Positions 9,705 to 17,569 of a stretch of 64,000 bases of DNA are shown here, piece by piece; within the stretch, counting starts at the first letter, position 1; each line of letters opens with the position of its first letter. The stretch spans positions 4,776,437 through 4,840,436 of the forward strand of contig OX638355.1 of the NCBI GenBank assembly GCA_951813285.1. The letters run 5' to 3'. A program made the translations under genes and the position numbers. The notes under the pieces are model-generated. The model saw only the letters and a list, made by a program, of their open reading frames with translations. It was not told where the DNA came from and made no database searches. Source of the stretch: Terriglobia bacterium. GTDB taxonomy: Bacteria > Acidobacteriota > Terriglobia > Versatilivoradales > Versatilivoraceae.

Positions 9705-9824
9705 TCAGTAGTCAGCCACCCCCCCGTCCTGCCGGGCGGATCATTCGAGGAAAAACACCCAATCGTCACTCGCAGACAACATCTCGATATCGCTTGTCAC
9801 ACCCCCCCAATCAACAAGTCGAGG

Positions 9825-9960
9825 CGTTTGCAAGATTCGGCAGCGGGACCTTTGCCGGGAATGGCCACAAAAGGCACAAAAACACAAAAAGAACCATCGG
9901 ATGGGCAAGTCTCGAAATCAAGAAACCCGTTTTGTGCCTTTTGTGCTTTTTGTGGTTTCT
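9825..9960. repeat. Palindromic dispersed element, CACAAAA type, copy 1
   Basis: The left end CCACAAAAGGCACAAAAACA (from 9865) is the inverse of the right end TTTTGTGCTTTTTGTGG (to about 9955), so the element can fold into one long hairpin. The flank TTGCAAGATTCGGCAGCG at about 9829 belongs to it, since the same flank occurs at 15209. A second copy with a longer, different core is at 15205-15435. There is no coding potential. It behaves as a small non-autonomous repeat. Confidence 0.75.
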
Positions 9961-10136
9961 GTTGTCTCTTGTGCTTATCGTGGTGAATGCTGGAGCCTGC
10001 AGCACATCATCCTTGCCGCCTCAAAGTCATTCCCGATTGCGATATTTGCAAAAGGCTCCTTTTGTTTGAGCTTTTGTTTGCGCTAAGTGGCGCCCCCTAT
10101 CCACGACTCTCCGGCCGGTGGTATCCTAGATCGGCT

Positions 10137-11540
10137 ATGGCTCGAACCTCTTCGCCGGCCTACCGCCGGATTCCGGCAGTGGACAGGATCGTCGACACTC
10201 CCGGGGCGGCGGCACTCATCAGCCGCACCAGCCGCCCCTTCGTCACCTTCCTGGTCCGCAGGGTCCTGGAGAACCTGCGCCGGGAGCTGGCGGAGAATCC
10301 CGAAAAGGAGTGGCCGGCCCCGACGCTGGAGGACCACATCCAGCAGGCCCTGCAGCAGGAATTCCGTTCCTGGGCCTGTCCCACCCTGAAGAAGGTCATC
10401 AACGCCACCGGCGTTGTCCTGCACACCAACCTGGGACGGGCGCCGGTCGGAGAAACGGCCCGACGGCAACTGGCGGAAGTCGCCTCCAACTACTCCAACC
10501 TCGAATTCGACCTGGGCCGCGGCAGCCGGGGCAAGAGAGACGTCATTGCCGGCCGCCTCCTCGAAACCATTCTGAATTGCCCGCGCGCCCTGGTCGTCAA
10601 CAACAACGCCGCGGCCGTGTTCCTCATTCTCAACTCCCTGGCCGAGGGGGGCGAGGTCCTGATTTCCCGGGGGGAGATGATCGAGATCGGCGATTCCTTC
10701 CGGGTCCCCGACATCCTGCGCAAGAGCGGCGCTCGCCTGAAGGAGGTCGGCACCACCAACAAGACCCATCTGAGCGACTACCGGCGGGGCTTCAGCGACG
10801 AGACCAGGCTGGTTCTCAGAGTGCATCCCAGCAACTTCAAGATCTCGGGCTTCACCTCCAAACCGAGCCTGCAGGAGCTTTCCGCCCTCTGCGCCTCCCG
10901 GTCCGTCCCTCTGGTGGAGGACCTGGGCAGCGGCTGCCTGATCGACCTCGAGGCCGAGCGGATCGAACCCGAACCCCATCCGCGGGAGAGCCTTTCCCGA
11001 GGGGCCGACCTGGTCTGCTTCAGCGGCGACAAGCTGCTGGGCGGTTCCCAGGCCGGCATCATCGCCGGCAGCTCCCGCTATCTGCAGAGAATCCGCCAAA
11101 ACCCCCTGTTCAGGGCCCTGAGACTGGACAAGCTGGCCCTGGCGGTCCTGGAGTCCACTCTGATTGCCTATCTGACCCGCCGGGAGGAGCTGGAGATTCC
11201 GGTGGTGCAGATGATTCGGATGGACGCCGGCCGCCTGAAAAAGCGGGCAGACGACCTGGTGGCGCGCCTTTCCGGGCTTCGAACCGATCTGACCATGGAG
11301 GTGGTGGAGGGCGCCTCCGTCATCGGGGGAGGGTCCACTCCTTCCCAGAGCCTGCCGAGCCGGCTCCTCCGACTACGCTCTTCCGCAACCTCGGCTGCCG
11401 GACTGGAGGCTATGCTGAGGCAATCGGACCCCCCCGTGCTGGCGCGCCTGGACCGGGATGCCGTACTGCTGGATCTGAGAACCGTCTTCCCCGCCGACGA
11501 TGCCCGTTTGGCCGACATCCTGAGCCGGATAGGCCGATAG
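10137..11540 (+). CDS. selA: L-seryl-tRNA(Sec) selenium transferase SelA
   Basis: 467-residue PLP enzyme that converts seryl-tRNA(Sec) to selenocysteyl-tRNA(Sec) using selenophosphate. Family features: VINATGVVLHTNLGRAPV at about residues 87-104, ALVVNNNAAAVFL, RGEMIEIGDSFRVP, VEDLGSGCLID, and the PLP lysine in FSGDKLLGGSQAG (Lys299). Length is typical. The ATG at 10137 gives a start close to family homologues; the longer open frame from 9987 reads through repeat DNA. No selB, selD or tRNA-Sec is seen in the window, so those would be elsewhere. A sulfatase follows after 53 bases. Confidence 0.93.
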   Translation: MARTSSPAYRRIPAVDRIVDTPGAAALISRTSRPFVTFLVRRVLENLRRELAENPEKEWPAPTLEDHIQQALQQEFRSWACPTLKKVINATGVVLHTNLGRAPVGETARRQLAEVASNYSNLEFDLGRGSRGKRDVIAGRLLETILNCPRALVVNNNAAAVFLILNSLAEGGEVLISRGEMIEIGDSFRVPDILRKSGARLKEVGTTNKTHLSDYRRGFSDETRLVLRVHPSNFKISGFTSKPSLQELSALCASRSVPLVEDLGSGCLIDLEAERIEPEPHPRESLSRGADLVCFSGDKLLGGSQAGIIAGSSRYLQRIRQNPLFRALRLDKLALAVLESTLIAYLTRREELEIPVVQMIRMDAGRLKKRADDLVARLSGLRTDLTMEVVEGASVIGGGSTPSQSLPSRLLRLRSSATSAAGLEAMLRQSDPPVLARLDRDAVLLDLRTVFPADDARLADILSRIGR

Positions 11541-11593
11541 ACTGCTAACATCAACCCACCCACCGTCTGCATGATTCGGTAAAAGGTGCTCCC

Positions 11594-13132
11594 ATGAATG
11601 CCAAGCCCAATATCCTCTTCATCCTGACCGACCAGCACGCACCGGGGGTGGCTGGGTTCGCGGGAGACCCCGTCGTGCGTACTCCCCACCTGGACGACCT
11701 CGCCTCCCGATCGGTGCAGTTCGAGACCGCCAGTTGCGCCTCGCCGGCCTGCACCCCGTCGCGCATGTGTCTGCTGACCGCCATGGAACCGCACCGCTGC
11801 GCCGCCTGGGCCAACCACTGGATCATCTTCCCCGAACAGGTCACCTGGCCCGGACACTTCGCCGAGCACGGTTACGCCACCTGCCTGGTGGGGAAAATGC
11901 ACTTCGGAGGCAGGGACCAATTGCAGGGATTTCAACACCGGCCCTACGGGGACTTCCACCACGGCCTCTCCCATCAACCGGAGCCGCTGAGCTTTTTCCC
12001 CAGCTACCACAACGCGGAGAGCGCGGGGGTCACGGAAATCCCCGAAAGCCTGATCCAGGATGTGGTGGTCACCCGCGAAGCCCAGGCCTTCCTGCTGGAA
12101 CACCAGGACCGGAAGCCGGAGCAGCCCTGGTTCCTCTGTGCCGGCTACGGCCGGCCTCACGCCCCCTTCACCGCGCCGGGCCGCTACATCCGCCGCTACC
12201 GGGACCGGATTCCGCCCCTGAAACAGCCCGCCGACTGCGCGGACCGCCTGGAACCCTACGCCCGCTACATGTACGACCGTCTCTGCGCCCATTTGACCGA
12301 GGAACAGATCCGGAGAGGACGGGAAGGCTACTACGCCTGCGTCGACTACGTGGATGACTGCATCGGGGAACTGTTGGACACCCTCCGGCGAAACGGCCTG
12401 CTGGAAAACACCATCGTCATCTACAGCAGCGACCACGGGGAGATGGGTGGGGCTCACGGCCTGTGGCAGAAGGGCATCTACTATGAAGAATCCATGGGCG
12501 TCCCCCTTCTTATCACGGGCCCCGGGGTTCAGCCGGGCCACGCCCGCTCGTCCGAGGTGGTTTCCCTGATGGATCTCTTTCCGACCTGCTGCAGCCTGGC
12601 CGGCCTCCCCATTCCTCCCGGGCTGGACGGGATGGATTGCAGTCCTCTCTTGCGAGACCCGGCCGGGGGGCGATCTCCTCGCGAGTTCGCCCCCAGCCAG
12701 TACTGCCAGTGGGGGACCCGCATCAAAGCCCATGCCCTGCCCATCGGTCAGCCGAGCCGCGCCTGGAGGGCCATCCGCGCCCGTGACTGGAAATACGTGG
12801 ACGTTCAGGGAGGAAAACCGCTGCTGTTCGACATGGCCAACGATCCCCAAGAGATGACCAACCTGGCCGAGCGTCCCGATCATGCCGAGCGATGCGGCAG
12901 GCTGCGCCGTCAACTCTTTCAGCGGTTCGACTGGGAGGAGGCCATGGCTCAGCTGCGGGCCGACCGCGAACGAGTACCGGCCCTTGTCTCGGGCATCAAG
13001 CCCACCACCCCCAACCAGTACCGGTTGCCGGACGGACGAATCTTCGATGCCGAAGCATCGCTCTACGAGGCTCGCTGGCTGCCCGTGGACGACAACGCCA
13101 CCGGGGGAATCATTCCCCAACAGTTCGGTTAG
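11594..13132 (+). CDS. Type I sulfatase (formylglycine-dependent)
   Basis: 512-residue alkaline-phosphatase-fold sulfatase that hydrolyses sulfate esters. The N-terminal metal site is NILFILTDQH; CTPSR at residues 53-57 is the sequence whose Cys becomes formylglycine. The second metal site is in IVIYSSDHGEMGGAHGLWQK. The C-terminal subdomain contains RDWKYVDVQGGKPLLFDM, typical of choline-sulfatase and heparan-type sulfatases. No signal peptide is visible, so the substrate may be handled in the cytoplasm. AAAGGTG precedes the ATG. It is followed 15 bases later by the TIM-barrel-like gene, so the two form an operon and probably share a sulfated substrate. The substrate is not predictable. Confidence 0.92.
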   Translation: MNAKPNILFILTDQHAPGVAGFAGDPVVRTPHLDDLASRSVQFETASCASPACTPSRMCLLTAMEPHRCAAWANHWIIFPEQVTWPGHFAEHGYATCLVGKMHFGGRDQLQGFQHRPYGDFHHGLSHQPEPLSFFPSYHNAESAGVTEIPESLIQDVVVTREAQAFLLEHQDRKPEQPWFLCAGYGRPHAPFTAPGRYIRRYRDRIPPLKQPADCADRLEPYARYMYDRLCAHLTEEQIRRGREGYYACVDYVDDCIGELLDTLRRNGLLENTIVIYSSDHGEMGGAHGLWQKGIYYEESMGVPLLITGPGVQPGHARSSEVVSLMDLFPTCCSLAGLPIPPGLDGMDCSPLLRDPAGGRSPREFAPSQYCQWGTRIKAHALPIGQPSRAWRAIRARDWKYVDVQGGKPLLFDMANDPQEMTNLAERPDHAERCGRLRRQLFQRFDWEEAMAQLRADRERVPALVSGIKPTTPNQYRLPDGRIFDAEASLYEARWLPVDDNATGGIIPQQFG

Positions 13133-13147
13133 CCGTAAGGAAATCCC

Positions 13148-14557
13148 ATGCTGGTTGGCATCACCGTGATGCCGGAATATTTTCAGAGCGAGTCGGTCGA
13201 CGGCGTGCTCGACAGGCTGGAACGTCTCGCCGGGGTCACCGCGGTGACGACCTCTCCCTACGTGATGGCGCCGGCCGACCGGCAGACCGGATTCCGGGAA
13301 CCGCCCATCGACGCCGGCGCCGGCAAGGTCCGCCTGCTGGACCGGAACCTGTGGGGCAAGCGGGAGCTGTGGGCGCGGACGGCCCCCAGCTTTCAACCGA
13401 ACCTGAACCTCTATCGGGGGTTGCGCTACCAGCCCCCCGCGGCGGACGACCTGACCCGAGAGCAGGGTCCCGTGGTGGAGCAGTTCATCCGCAAGGCACA
13501 GTCGCGTGGATTGAAGGTCTACCTCCAGGTACAGGCGGCCATTCCGCCGGGCTACCGGGTCCAGTTCGGTCAGCCCGAACCCGAAGACTGTCCCCGCCTT
13601 CCCGACGGCAGCGTTCCCACCCGCCGCCTTTCGGCCAACGGCAGTCTGGCCAGTCCCCACATCCGCGACTACACCCTGGCGCTCCTACGGGACCTCTGCC
13701 GGCAATATCCGACCGTGGACGGCCTGCGCCTGGACTGGCCCGAATATCCGCCCTACCTGCTGGATTCCATTTTTCTGGATTTCGGCGAGCACGCCCGCGG
13801 GCAGGCCGGGCGGATGGGACTCAATTTCAACCGGATGCGTAGCGCCGCCGCCGCGCTCTACCGTCGCCTGCACGGGGCACTCACCGACGAGGACCTGAGG
13901 ATTTGCACCGAGGCCGGCAGCCTGGTCGAGGCTCGCCGGCGGCTGCTGCCGGAACCGGCCGGCCTGGAGGAATGGATCGAATTCAAGGCCAGCCTGGTCG
14001 AATCCCTGCACGCGGATTTTCGCCAGGCCATGAACGAAGCCGGCGGCCAAGGCATGGAGTTGCGGCCCAACGCCTTTCCGCCGCCCTGGAACATCTTTTC
14101 CGGACTGGACTACGGCCGGGTGAGCCCTTACAGCTCCGCCCTTTCGGTCAAGCTCTACACCATGCACTGGCCCATGATGCTTCGATTCTACGGGGATCGC
14201 CTGCACCAGGCTAATCCGGGTGTGTCCGAACGGCTTCTGGCGAGAGCCCTGGCCCGCCTGTTCGATACCGGCCAGGAGCCGACCCCGGACCGGTTGGAGG
14301 ACTTCCGTTATCCGTCCCCTGAAGAACCCCATCCGGTGGGAGAGGCCGCCCAGCATCGCAAGATCGCCCAGGCCCAGCTGGAGGCCGGGAGCACCCCGGT
14401 CTGCTCCCTGGCGCACGCCTACGGTCCCACCACCGACTTTCGAAGCCGCCTTCAGACGGCCCGAAGCGCCAGCCGGCACGGTTTCTGGATCAACCGCTAC
14501 GGTCACCTGAGCGACGAAAAGCTGGCAATCGTCGGGGAAGTTGGACGCCTTGCCTGA
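13148..14557 (+). CDS. Putative TIM-barrel glycosidase-like protein
   Basis: 469 residues, no signal peptide. The pattern is that of an alpha-amylase-like or glycosidase-like barrel: an early strand MLVGITVMPEYF; SRGLKVYLQVQAAIPPGY, a typical barrel strand; then ANGSLASPHIRDYTLALLRD and a strand VDGLRLDWPEYPPYLLDSIF, with an Asp at a strand end where catalytic acids often lie. A later strand reads DLRICTEAGSLVE. I do not recognise a named family. AAGGA stands 8 bases before the ATG. Its close coupling to the sulfatase suggests breakdown of a sulfated carbohydrate, but this is inference. A dispersed repeat begins at its stop codon. Confidence 0.6.
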   Translation: MLVGITVMPEYFQSESVDGVLDRLERLAGVTAVTTSPYVMAPADRQTGFREPPIDAGAGKVRLLDRNLWGKRELWARTAPSFQPNLNLYRGLRYQPPAADDLTREQGPVVEQFIRKAQSRGLKVYLQVQAAIPPGYRVQFGQPEPEDCPRLPDGSVPTRRLSANGSLASPHIRDYTLALLRDLCRQYPTVDGLRLDWPEYPPYLLDSIFLDFGEHARGQAGRMGLNFNRMRSAAAALYRRLHGALTDEDLRICTEAGSLVEARRRLLPEPAGLEEWIEFKASLVESLHADFRQAMNEAGGQGMELRPNAFPPPWNIFSGLDYGRVSPYSSALSVKLYTMHWPMMLRFYGDRLHQANPGVSERLLARALARLFDTGQEPTPDRLEDFRYPSPEEPHPVGEAAQHRKIAQAQLEAGSTPVCSLAHAYGPTTDFRSRLQTARSASRHGFWINRYGHLSDEKLAIVGEVGRLA

Positions 14558-14722
14558 AACAAACGAAAAAAGACGAAAGAAAAGGAGTGATCCACGAAGG
14601 GACACGAAGAACGACGAAGGGCCACTAAGGCGCTGAGGTTAACCGCGACGGGATGCCAAGGTCGCGAAGGGATAGCCGATTTCTGATTGTTTCACTCTCG
14701 GATGATCTGCACGGCAGGGCGG
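14550..14722 (+). repeat. Composite repeat arm E, left copy
   Basis: Begins at the stop codon of the upstream gene with TGCCTGAAACAAACGAAAAA, passes through CACGAAGG-type units and GACGGGATGCCAAGGTCGCG, and ends near CTCGGATGATC. An inverted copy stands at 24852-25008, with the same order of sub-motifs and short indels between them. No coding. Confidence 0.85.
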
Positions 14723-14802
14723 GGGGGCGGCTTGTCAGGAACACCCCTGTTTCGCCGGGTAGAAGCCGCCCATTGTTTGGAGCGGGGACTCGGCCAAATA
14801 CC

Positions 14803-14935
14803 TATGCCACTCACCGCTACCTGCTGTCTCCGCCTACGCGGCTCAACTCTTAAGCCAACCCTGTCCAATGGCTTCGCCCGGCTGACGCCCACGGCTAAGT
14901 GCTACCGCCGCCTTGGCGGCTGCCTGGAACCCCGG
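14803..14935 (+). repeat. Dispersed element B, plus copy
   Basis: Shares CTACGCGGCTC and GGCTGACGCCCACGGCTAAG with the copies at 15063-15192 (inverted) and 24690-24805 (same orientation). It is the most divergent of the three copies. With the inverted neighbour at 15063 it can form a large cruciform. Confidence 0.75.
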
Positions 14936-15062
14936 GCTGATGCCCGGGAGATGATCATTTAACTAAAGCATCCCGCGCCCGAGCAGTGTCTTGACTTCGG
15001 AGAGAGCGGCGAAGCCGCGGTTGACCCAGATCCGGGGAGGAAACCTCTCCTACAGACCTTCC

Positions 15063-15192
15063 TTATAAAGCGGCGAAGCCGCGGCAGCGCTTAGCCGTGG
15101 GCGTCAGCCCATGGGAAACGTCGCCTATGGGTGTCGAGCCGCGTAGGCGGCGGCAGCAAATGCCGGTGAGCCCAAGTGACGCACAAGCCGAC
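15063..15192 (-). repeat. Dispersed element B, inverted copy
   Basis: From GCGGCGAAGCCGCGG through GCCGTGGGCGTCAGCCCATG to GGCAGCAAATGCCGGTG and GCACAAGCCGAC. A near-identical copy in opposite orientation lies at 24680-24805. In that copy the next bases run straight into the 152-bp element flank; here 388 bp intervene. Confidence 0.85.
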
Positions 15193-15580
15193 GCAAGGAT
15201 GAGCCTTTTGCAAAATTCGGCAGCGTGACCTTTGCCGGGGATGGCCACAAAAGGCACAAGAACACAAAAAGGGCAGAACACTGAAAGCTTGCAAGGTGTT
15301 GACTCCCGAACCCGTCGCACAAGTTCCGCGCTATCTGCATACATCCGGTCAACGCGTCGCCATGGGGATCAACTTCGGATTGCCAAGACTCGAAATCACG
15401 AAATCCGTTTTGTGACTTTTGTGCTTTTTGTGGTGAACTCCCTTTTCCACCAAGTCGCACCCGACTATTGAAATAGGCAGAACATCACGATTGCCGGCAA
15501 AATGACCTGTCCCACTGCCAATATTGCAAGAGGCTCTCTCGCATGATCTGCACGGCAGGGCTGCGGCCCGGCAACCCGAC
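15193..15580. mobile_element. 388-bp segment flanked by CCGAC direct repeats, with CACAAAA element
   Basis: The direct repeat CCGAC occurs at 15188-15192 and 15576-15580. The right-hand block (24.5-24.8 kb) has the same flanks fused at a single CCGAC, so this segment is either inserted here with a 5-bp target duplication or deleted there. It contains the second CACAAAA palindromic element (15205-15435). No transposase or other gene is seen. Confidence 0.6.
15205..15435. repeat. Palindromic dispersed element, CACAAAA type, copy 2
   Basis: The left end (TTGCAAAATTCGGCAGCGTG, then CCACAAAAGGCACAAGAACA) and the right end (TTTGTGCTTTTTGTGG) match copy 1 at 9825-9960. The core between the arms is about 95 bp longer and unrelated. 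Confidence 0.75.
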
Positions 15581-15620
15581 ACGCTCTCTTGAGGAGCAAG
15601 AGTGAATGGGAGAACGCCCA

Positions 15621-15772
15621 CCCGGGAGCGCGGGCGTCTCGCCCGCATAGGACTTGGCACCCTAGTAGCGAACCCTGCAAAGGCCGGTTTGGTGCTCTGT
15701 TCGAGGGAATGCCCCTGGATCGCAGGCTGCTTGCACGAATAAGGTTGCGGGCGGGACGCCCGCGCTCCCGGG
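15621..15772 (+). mobile_element. MITE-like element, 152 bp, with 26-bp terminal inverted repeats (left copy)
   Basis: Ends 15621-15646 and 15747-15772 are inverted repeats of 26 bp with one mismatch; each begins CCCGGGAGCGCGGGCG. The roughly 100-bp core has no gene. An inverted copy of exactly the same length lies at 24487-24638 and differs at only a few core positions. Size and structure fit a miniature inverted-repeat element; a source transposase is not in the window. Confidence 0.8.
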
Positions 15773-15835
15773 GGGATCTCTTACCTCTGATGGGGGGACG
15801 GCCGGGTCGGCGCAGGGGATCGATATTTTTTAGAA

Positions 15836-15978
15836 CATCGATGCACAGGATCCACAGGATCTGGTCTTAGGAATCTGGTGTCTTGCAATCCTGGGTATCC
15901 GCAATCCGCCACCGGACCATCTCCCGAGCCGGCTTCCGGTGCAGGAACCTCTCGTCCTGTTTATCCTGTACATCGATG
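15836..15978. repeat. CATCGATG-type inverted-repeat element
   Basis: Left end CATCGATGCACAGGATCCAC (15836 on) faces right end TTATCCTGTACATCGATG (to 15978). The ends are imperfect inverted repeats around a short core. A related half-element, CATCGATGCACAGGATGAAC, lies at 20409 in the creatininase-phosphotriesterase gap. Confidence 0.7.
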
Positions 15979-16120
15979 TTAATAATCCGTTTAGTGGGGG
16001 TGCGTGCCGTCGAAGCAGCTCCGTCTCGCTTCGTGGCCCTTCGTCGTTCTTCGTGGCCCTTCGTGGATATCTCTTTTCCCGGCGTGCCAGTCTGAGGCCC
16101 AGCCTCGCCGGCGGCGGGAC

Positions 16121-17506
16121 CTACTTCAGCTCGCCCTCCCGGTCCAGCATCTTGAGAAGACCCTCGAAGGCCTGCACCGTCCTCTGCAGGTCCTCATCGG
16201 TATGCACTCCCGAGATCAGACCTCCGGGCCAGGGCAGGACGTCGACGCCGTTGCAGAGGAACCCCGCCCGCGCCTTGTGCTGAAGCTGGGCGGAAGCGGC
16301 TCCCCGAAGCTTCCAGGAATCCACCCGACCCGCCATGATATCGGCAGGAGTTACCGGATCGTGGTCGGGATTGGGAAAGATGTGGAAGGCGGAGAAGTCA
16401 CCGTAGACGCACCAGTCGCAACCCAGGCGTTGAGCGACCGAGTTCATTTCCCGGCGCAGCCGGGCTCCGCTGGCGTTGGCCCGGGCGATCACATCGGTGG
16501 ACTGCAGGGTTTGCAAGGTGGCGATCCCGGCGCTGGCGGTGACGGGCGCCGCATTGTAGGTCCCGTAGTGGACCACCGGGGGCGGAGCCGGGCCGTCGTC
16601 TCCCTCTTGGGGATCCATGACCTGCATCACCTCGGCACGTCCCACCAGGGCAGCGCCCGGATAGCCGCCCCCCACGATCTTGGCCAGGGTGGTCAGGTCG
16701 GGGGTCACGCCATAGTAACCTTGGGCCCCGCCCAGGGAACAACGAAACCCCGAGACGACTTCGTCGAAGATCAGAAGGATGCCGCGCCGGGCGGTCCACC
16801 GCCGCAGCTCCGGCAGGAAGGCGGGATCGAGGGGCACCTTGCCGAAGGTGGCCCCGGTCGGCTCCAGAATCACCGCGGCCACGTCATCCCGGTCCCGGCA
16901 GAGCTCGTCCAGCCAAGCCAGGTCGCCCGGCGGGCAGACCAGCACGTTGTCCACGATTTCCTGCAGGATGCCCGCCGGAGGCTTGGGCCCGGCGGATTCC
17001 TTGCCAAAAGCCACGTGGTCATGCCATCCGTGGAAGTGGGTGGCGAAGCGCACCAGCTTGGGCTTGCCGCTATAGGCCCTGGCCACCCTCAGAGCCAGGT
17101 GGGTCGCCTCGGTCCCGCTGACCGTAAAGCGAACCCGCTCGGCGCTGGGAACCAGCGACTGAATCAGCTCCGCCCACTCCAGCTCCAGCTGGTGGGAAGA
17201 CCCGTAGTGCGTCCCGCGAGAGACTTGTTCCCGCACCGCCTCCTGGACCACGGGATGGTTATGCCCCAGCATCAGCGCCCCGTGGCCGCCGAAGTAGTCC
17301 ACATACTCCCGCCCGTCCACGTCCCACTTGCGGGACCCCTGAGCCCGGGAGACAAACACCGGATGAGGCTCCAGCACCCGGGCCTGGTGGGTGACGCCGC
17401 AGGGAAAGACCTGCTGCGCCCTCCTGTAAAGCTCCGCCGAGGTGGGTGTGGCTTCAATGTAGGACTGAAAGATTTGCGATTCCGCCTGCACGGTTCTGGT
17501 ATTCAT
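16121..17506 (-). CDS. Class III aminotransferase, glutamate-1-semialdehyde aminomutase-like
   Basis: 461-residue PLP enzyme of fold type I. Seen: VSGTEATHLALRVARAYSGK (cofactor phosphate loop), FHGWHDHVAFG, EPTGATFGKV, LIFDEVVSGFR (Asp that contacts the pyridine N) and TTLAKIVGGGYPGAALVG with the Schiff-base Lys. It resembles GSA aminomutase (HemL), but the linkage to an aldolase and an SDR argues for a catabolic transaminase with another substrate. The ATG at 17506 has AGGTGA upstream; the open frame begins 14 codons earlier. It is downstream of the aldolase gene, separated by 63 bases. Confidence 0.88.
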   Translation of the reverse strand: MNTRTVQAESQIFQSYIEATPTSAELYRRAQQVFPCGVTHQARVLEPHPVFVSRAQGSRKWDVDGREYVDYFGGHGALMLGHNHPVVQEAVREQVSRGTHYGSSHQLELEWAELIQSLVPSAERVRFTVSGTEATHLALRVARAYSGKPKLVRFATHFHGWHDHVAFGKESAGPKPPAGILQEIVDNVLVCPPGDLAWLDELCRDRDDVAAVILEPTGATFGKVPLDPAFLPELRRWTARRGILLIFDEVVSGFRCSLGGAQGYYGVTPDLTTLAKIVGGGYPGAALVGRAEVMQVMDPQEGDDGPAPPPVVHYGTYNAAPVTASAGIATLQTLQSTDVIARANASGARLRREMNSVAQRLGCDWCVYGDFSAFHIFPNPDHDPVTPADIMAGRVDSWKLRGAASAQLQHKARAGFLCNGVDVLPWPGGLISGVHTDEDLQRTVQAFEGLLKMLDREGELK

Positions 17507-17569
17507 GGGCAATTCACCTGATAAGTGGGTTCGGTTGAGGCAAAACATTTGGGGCGCCGGGAAACGGAG

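Larger units (their letters stand above)
9593..10136. other. Gene-free gap between purH and selA with dispersed repeats
   Basis: Divergent gap of about 540 bases. It holds the heptamer array at 9677-9704, short segments resembling the 'gatcattcgagg' repeats found in other gaps of this window, and the CACAAAA palindromic element at 9825-9960. I see no supported gene. Promoters for purH (minus) and selA (plus) should lie here, but no convincing -35/-10 pair was found by eye. Confidence 0.7.
14558..16120. other. 1.56-kb gene-free region made of dispersed repeats
   Basis: No open frame here has recognisable protein features; the few long frames read through repeats also present at other sites in the window. 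Contents in order: arm E (14550-14722), element B in plus orientation (14803-14935), element B inverted (15063-15192), a 388-bp segment carrying the CACAAAA element (15193-15580), a 152-bp element with terminal inverted repeats (15621-15772), and a CATCGATG-type inverted element (15836-15978). CACGAAGG-type units (16020-16080) end the region just before the aminotransferase stop. Confidence 0.85.

Noticed and set aside
11168-13660. 830-codon minus-strand open frame opposite selA and the sulfatase
   Set aside because: It is antisense to two genes with strong family motifs and has no recognisable domain. Long antisense frames are expected in GC-rich DNA.
15589-17521. Plus-strand frames of 93-505 codons in and after the repeat region
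   Set aside because: They translate repeat elements or lie antisense to the aminotransferase gene; no family features.
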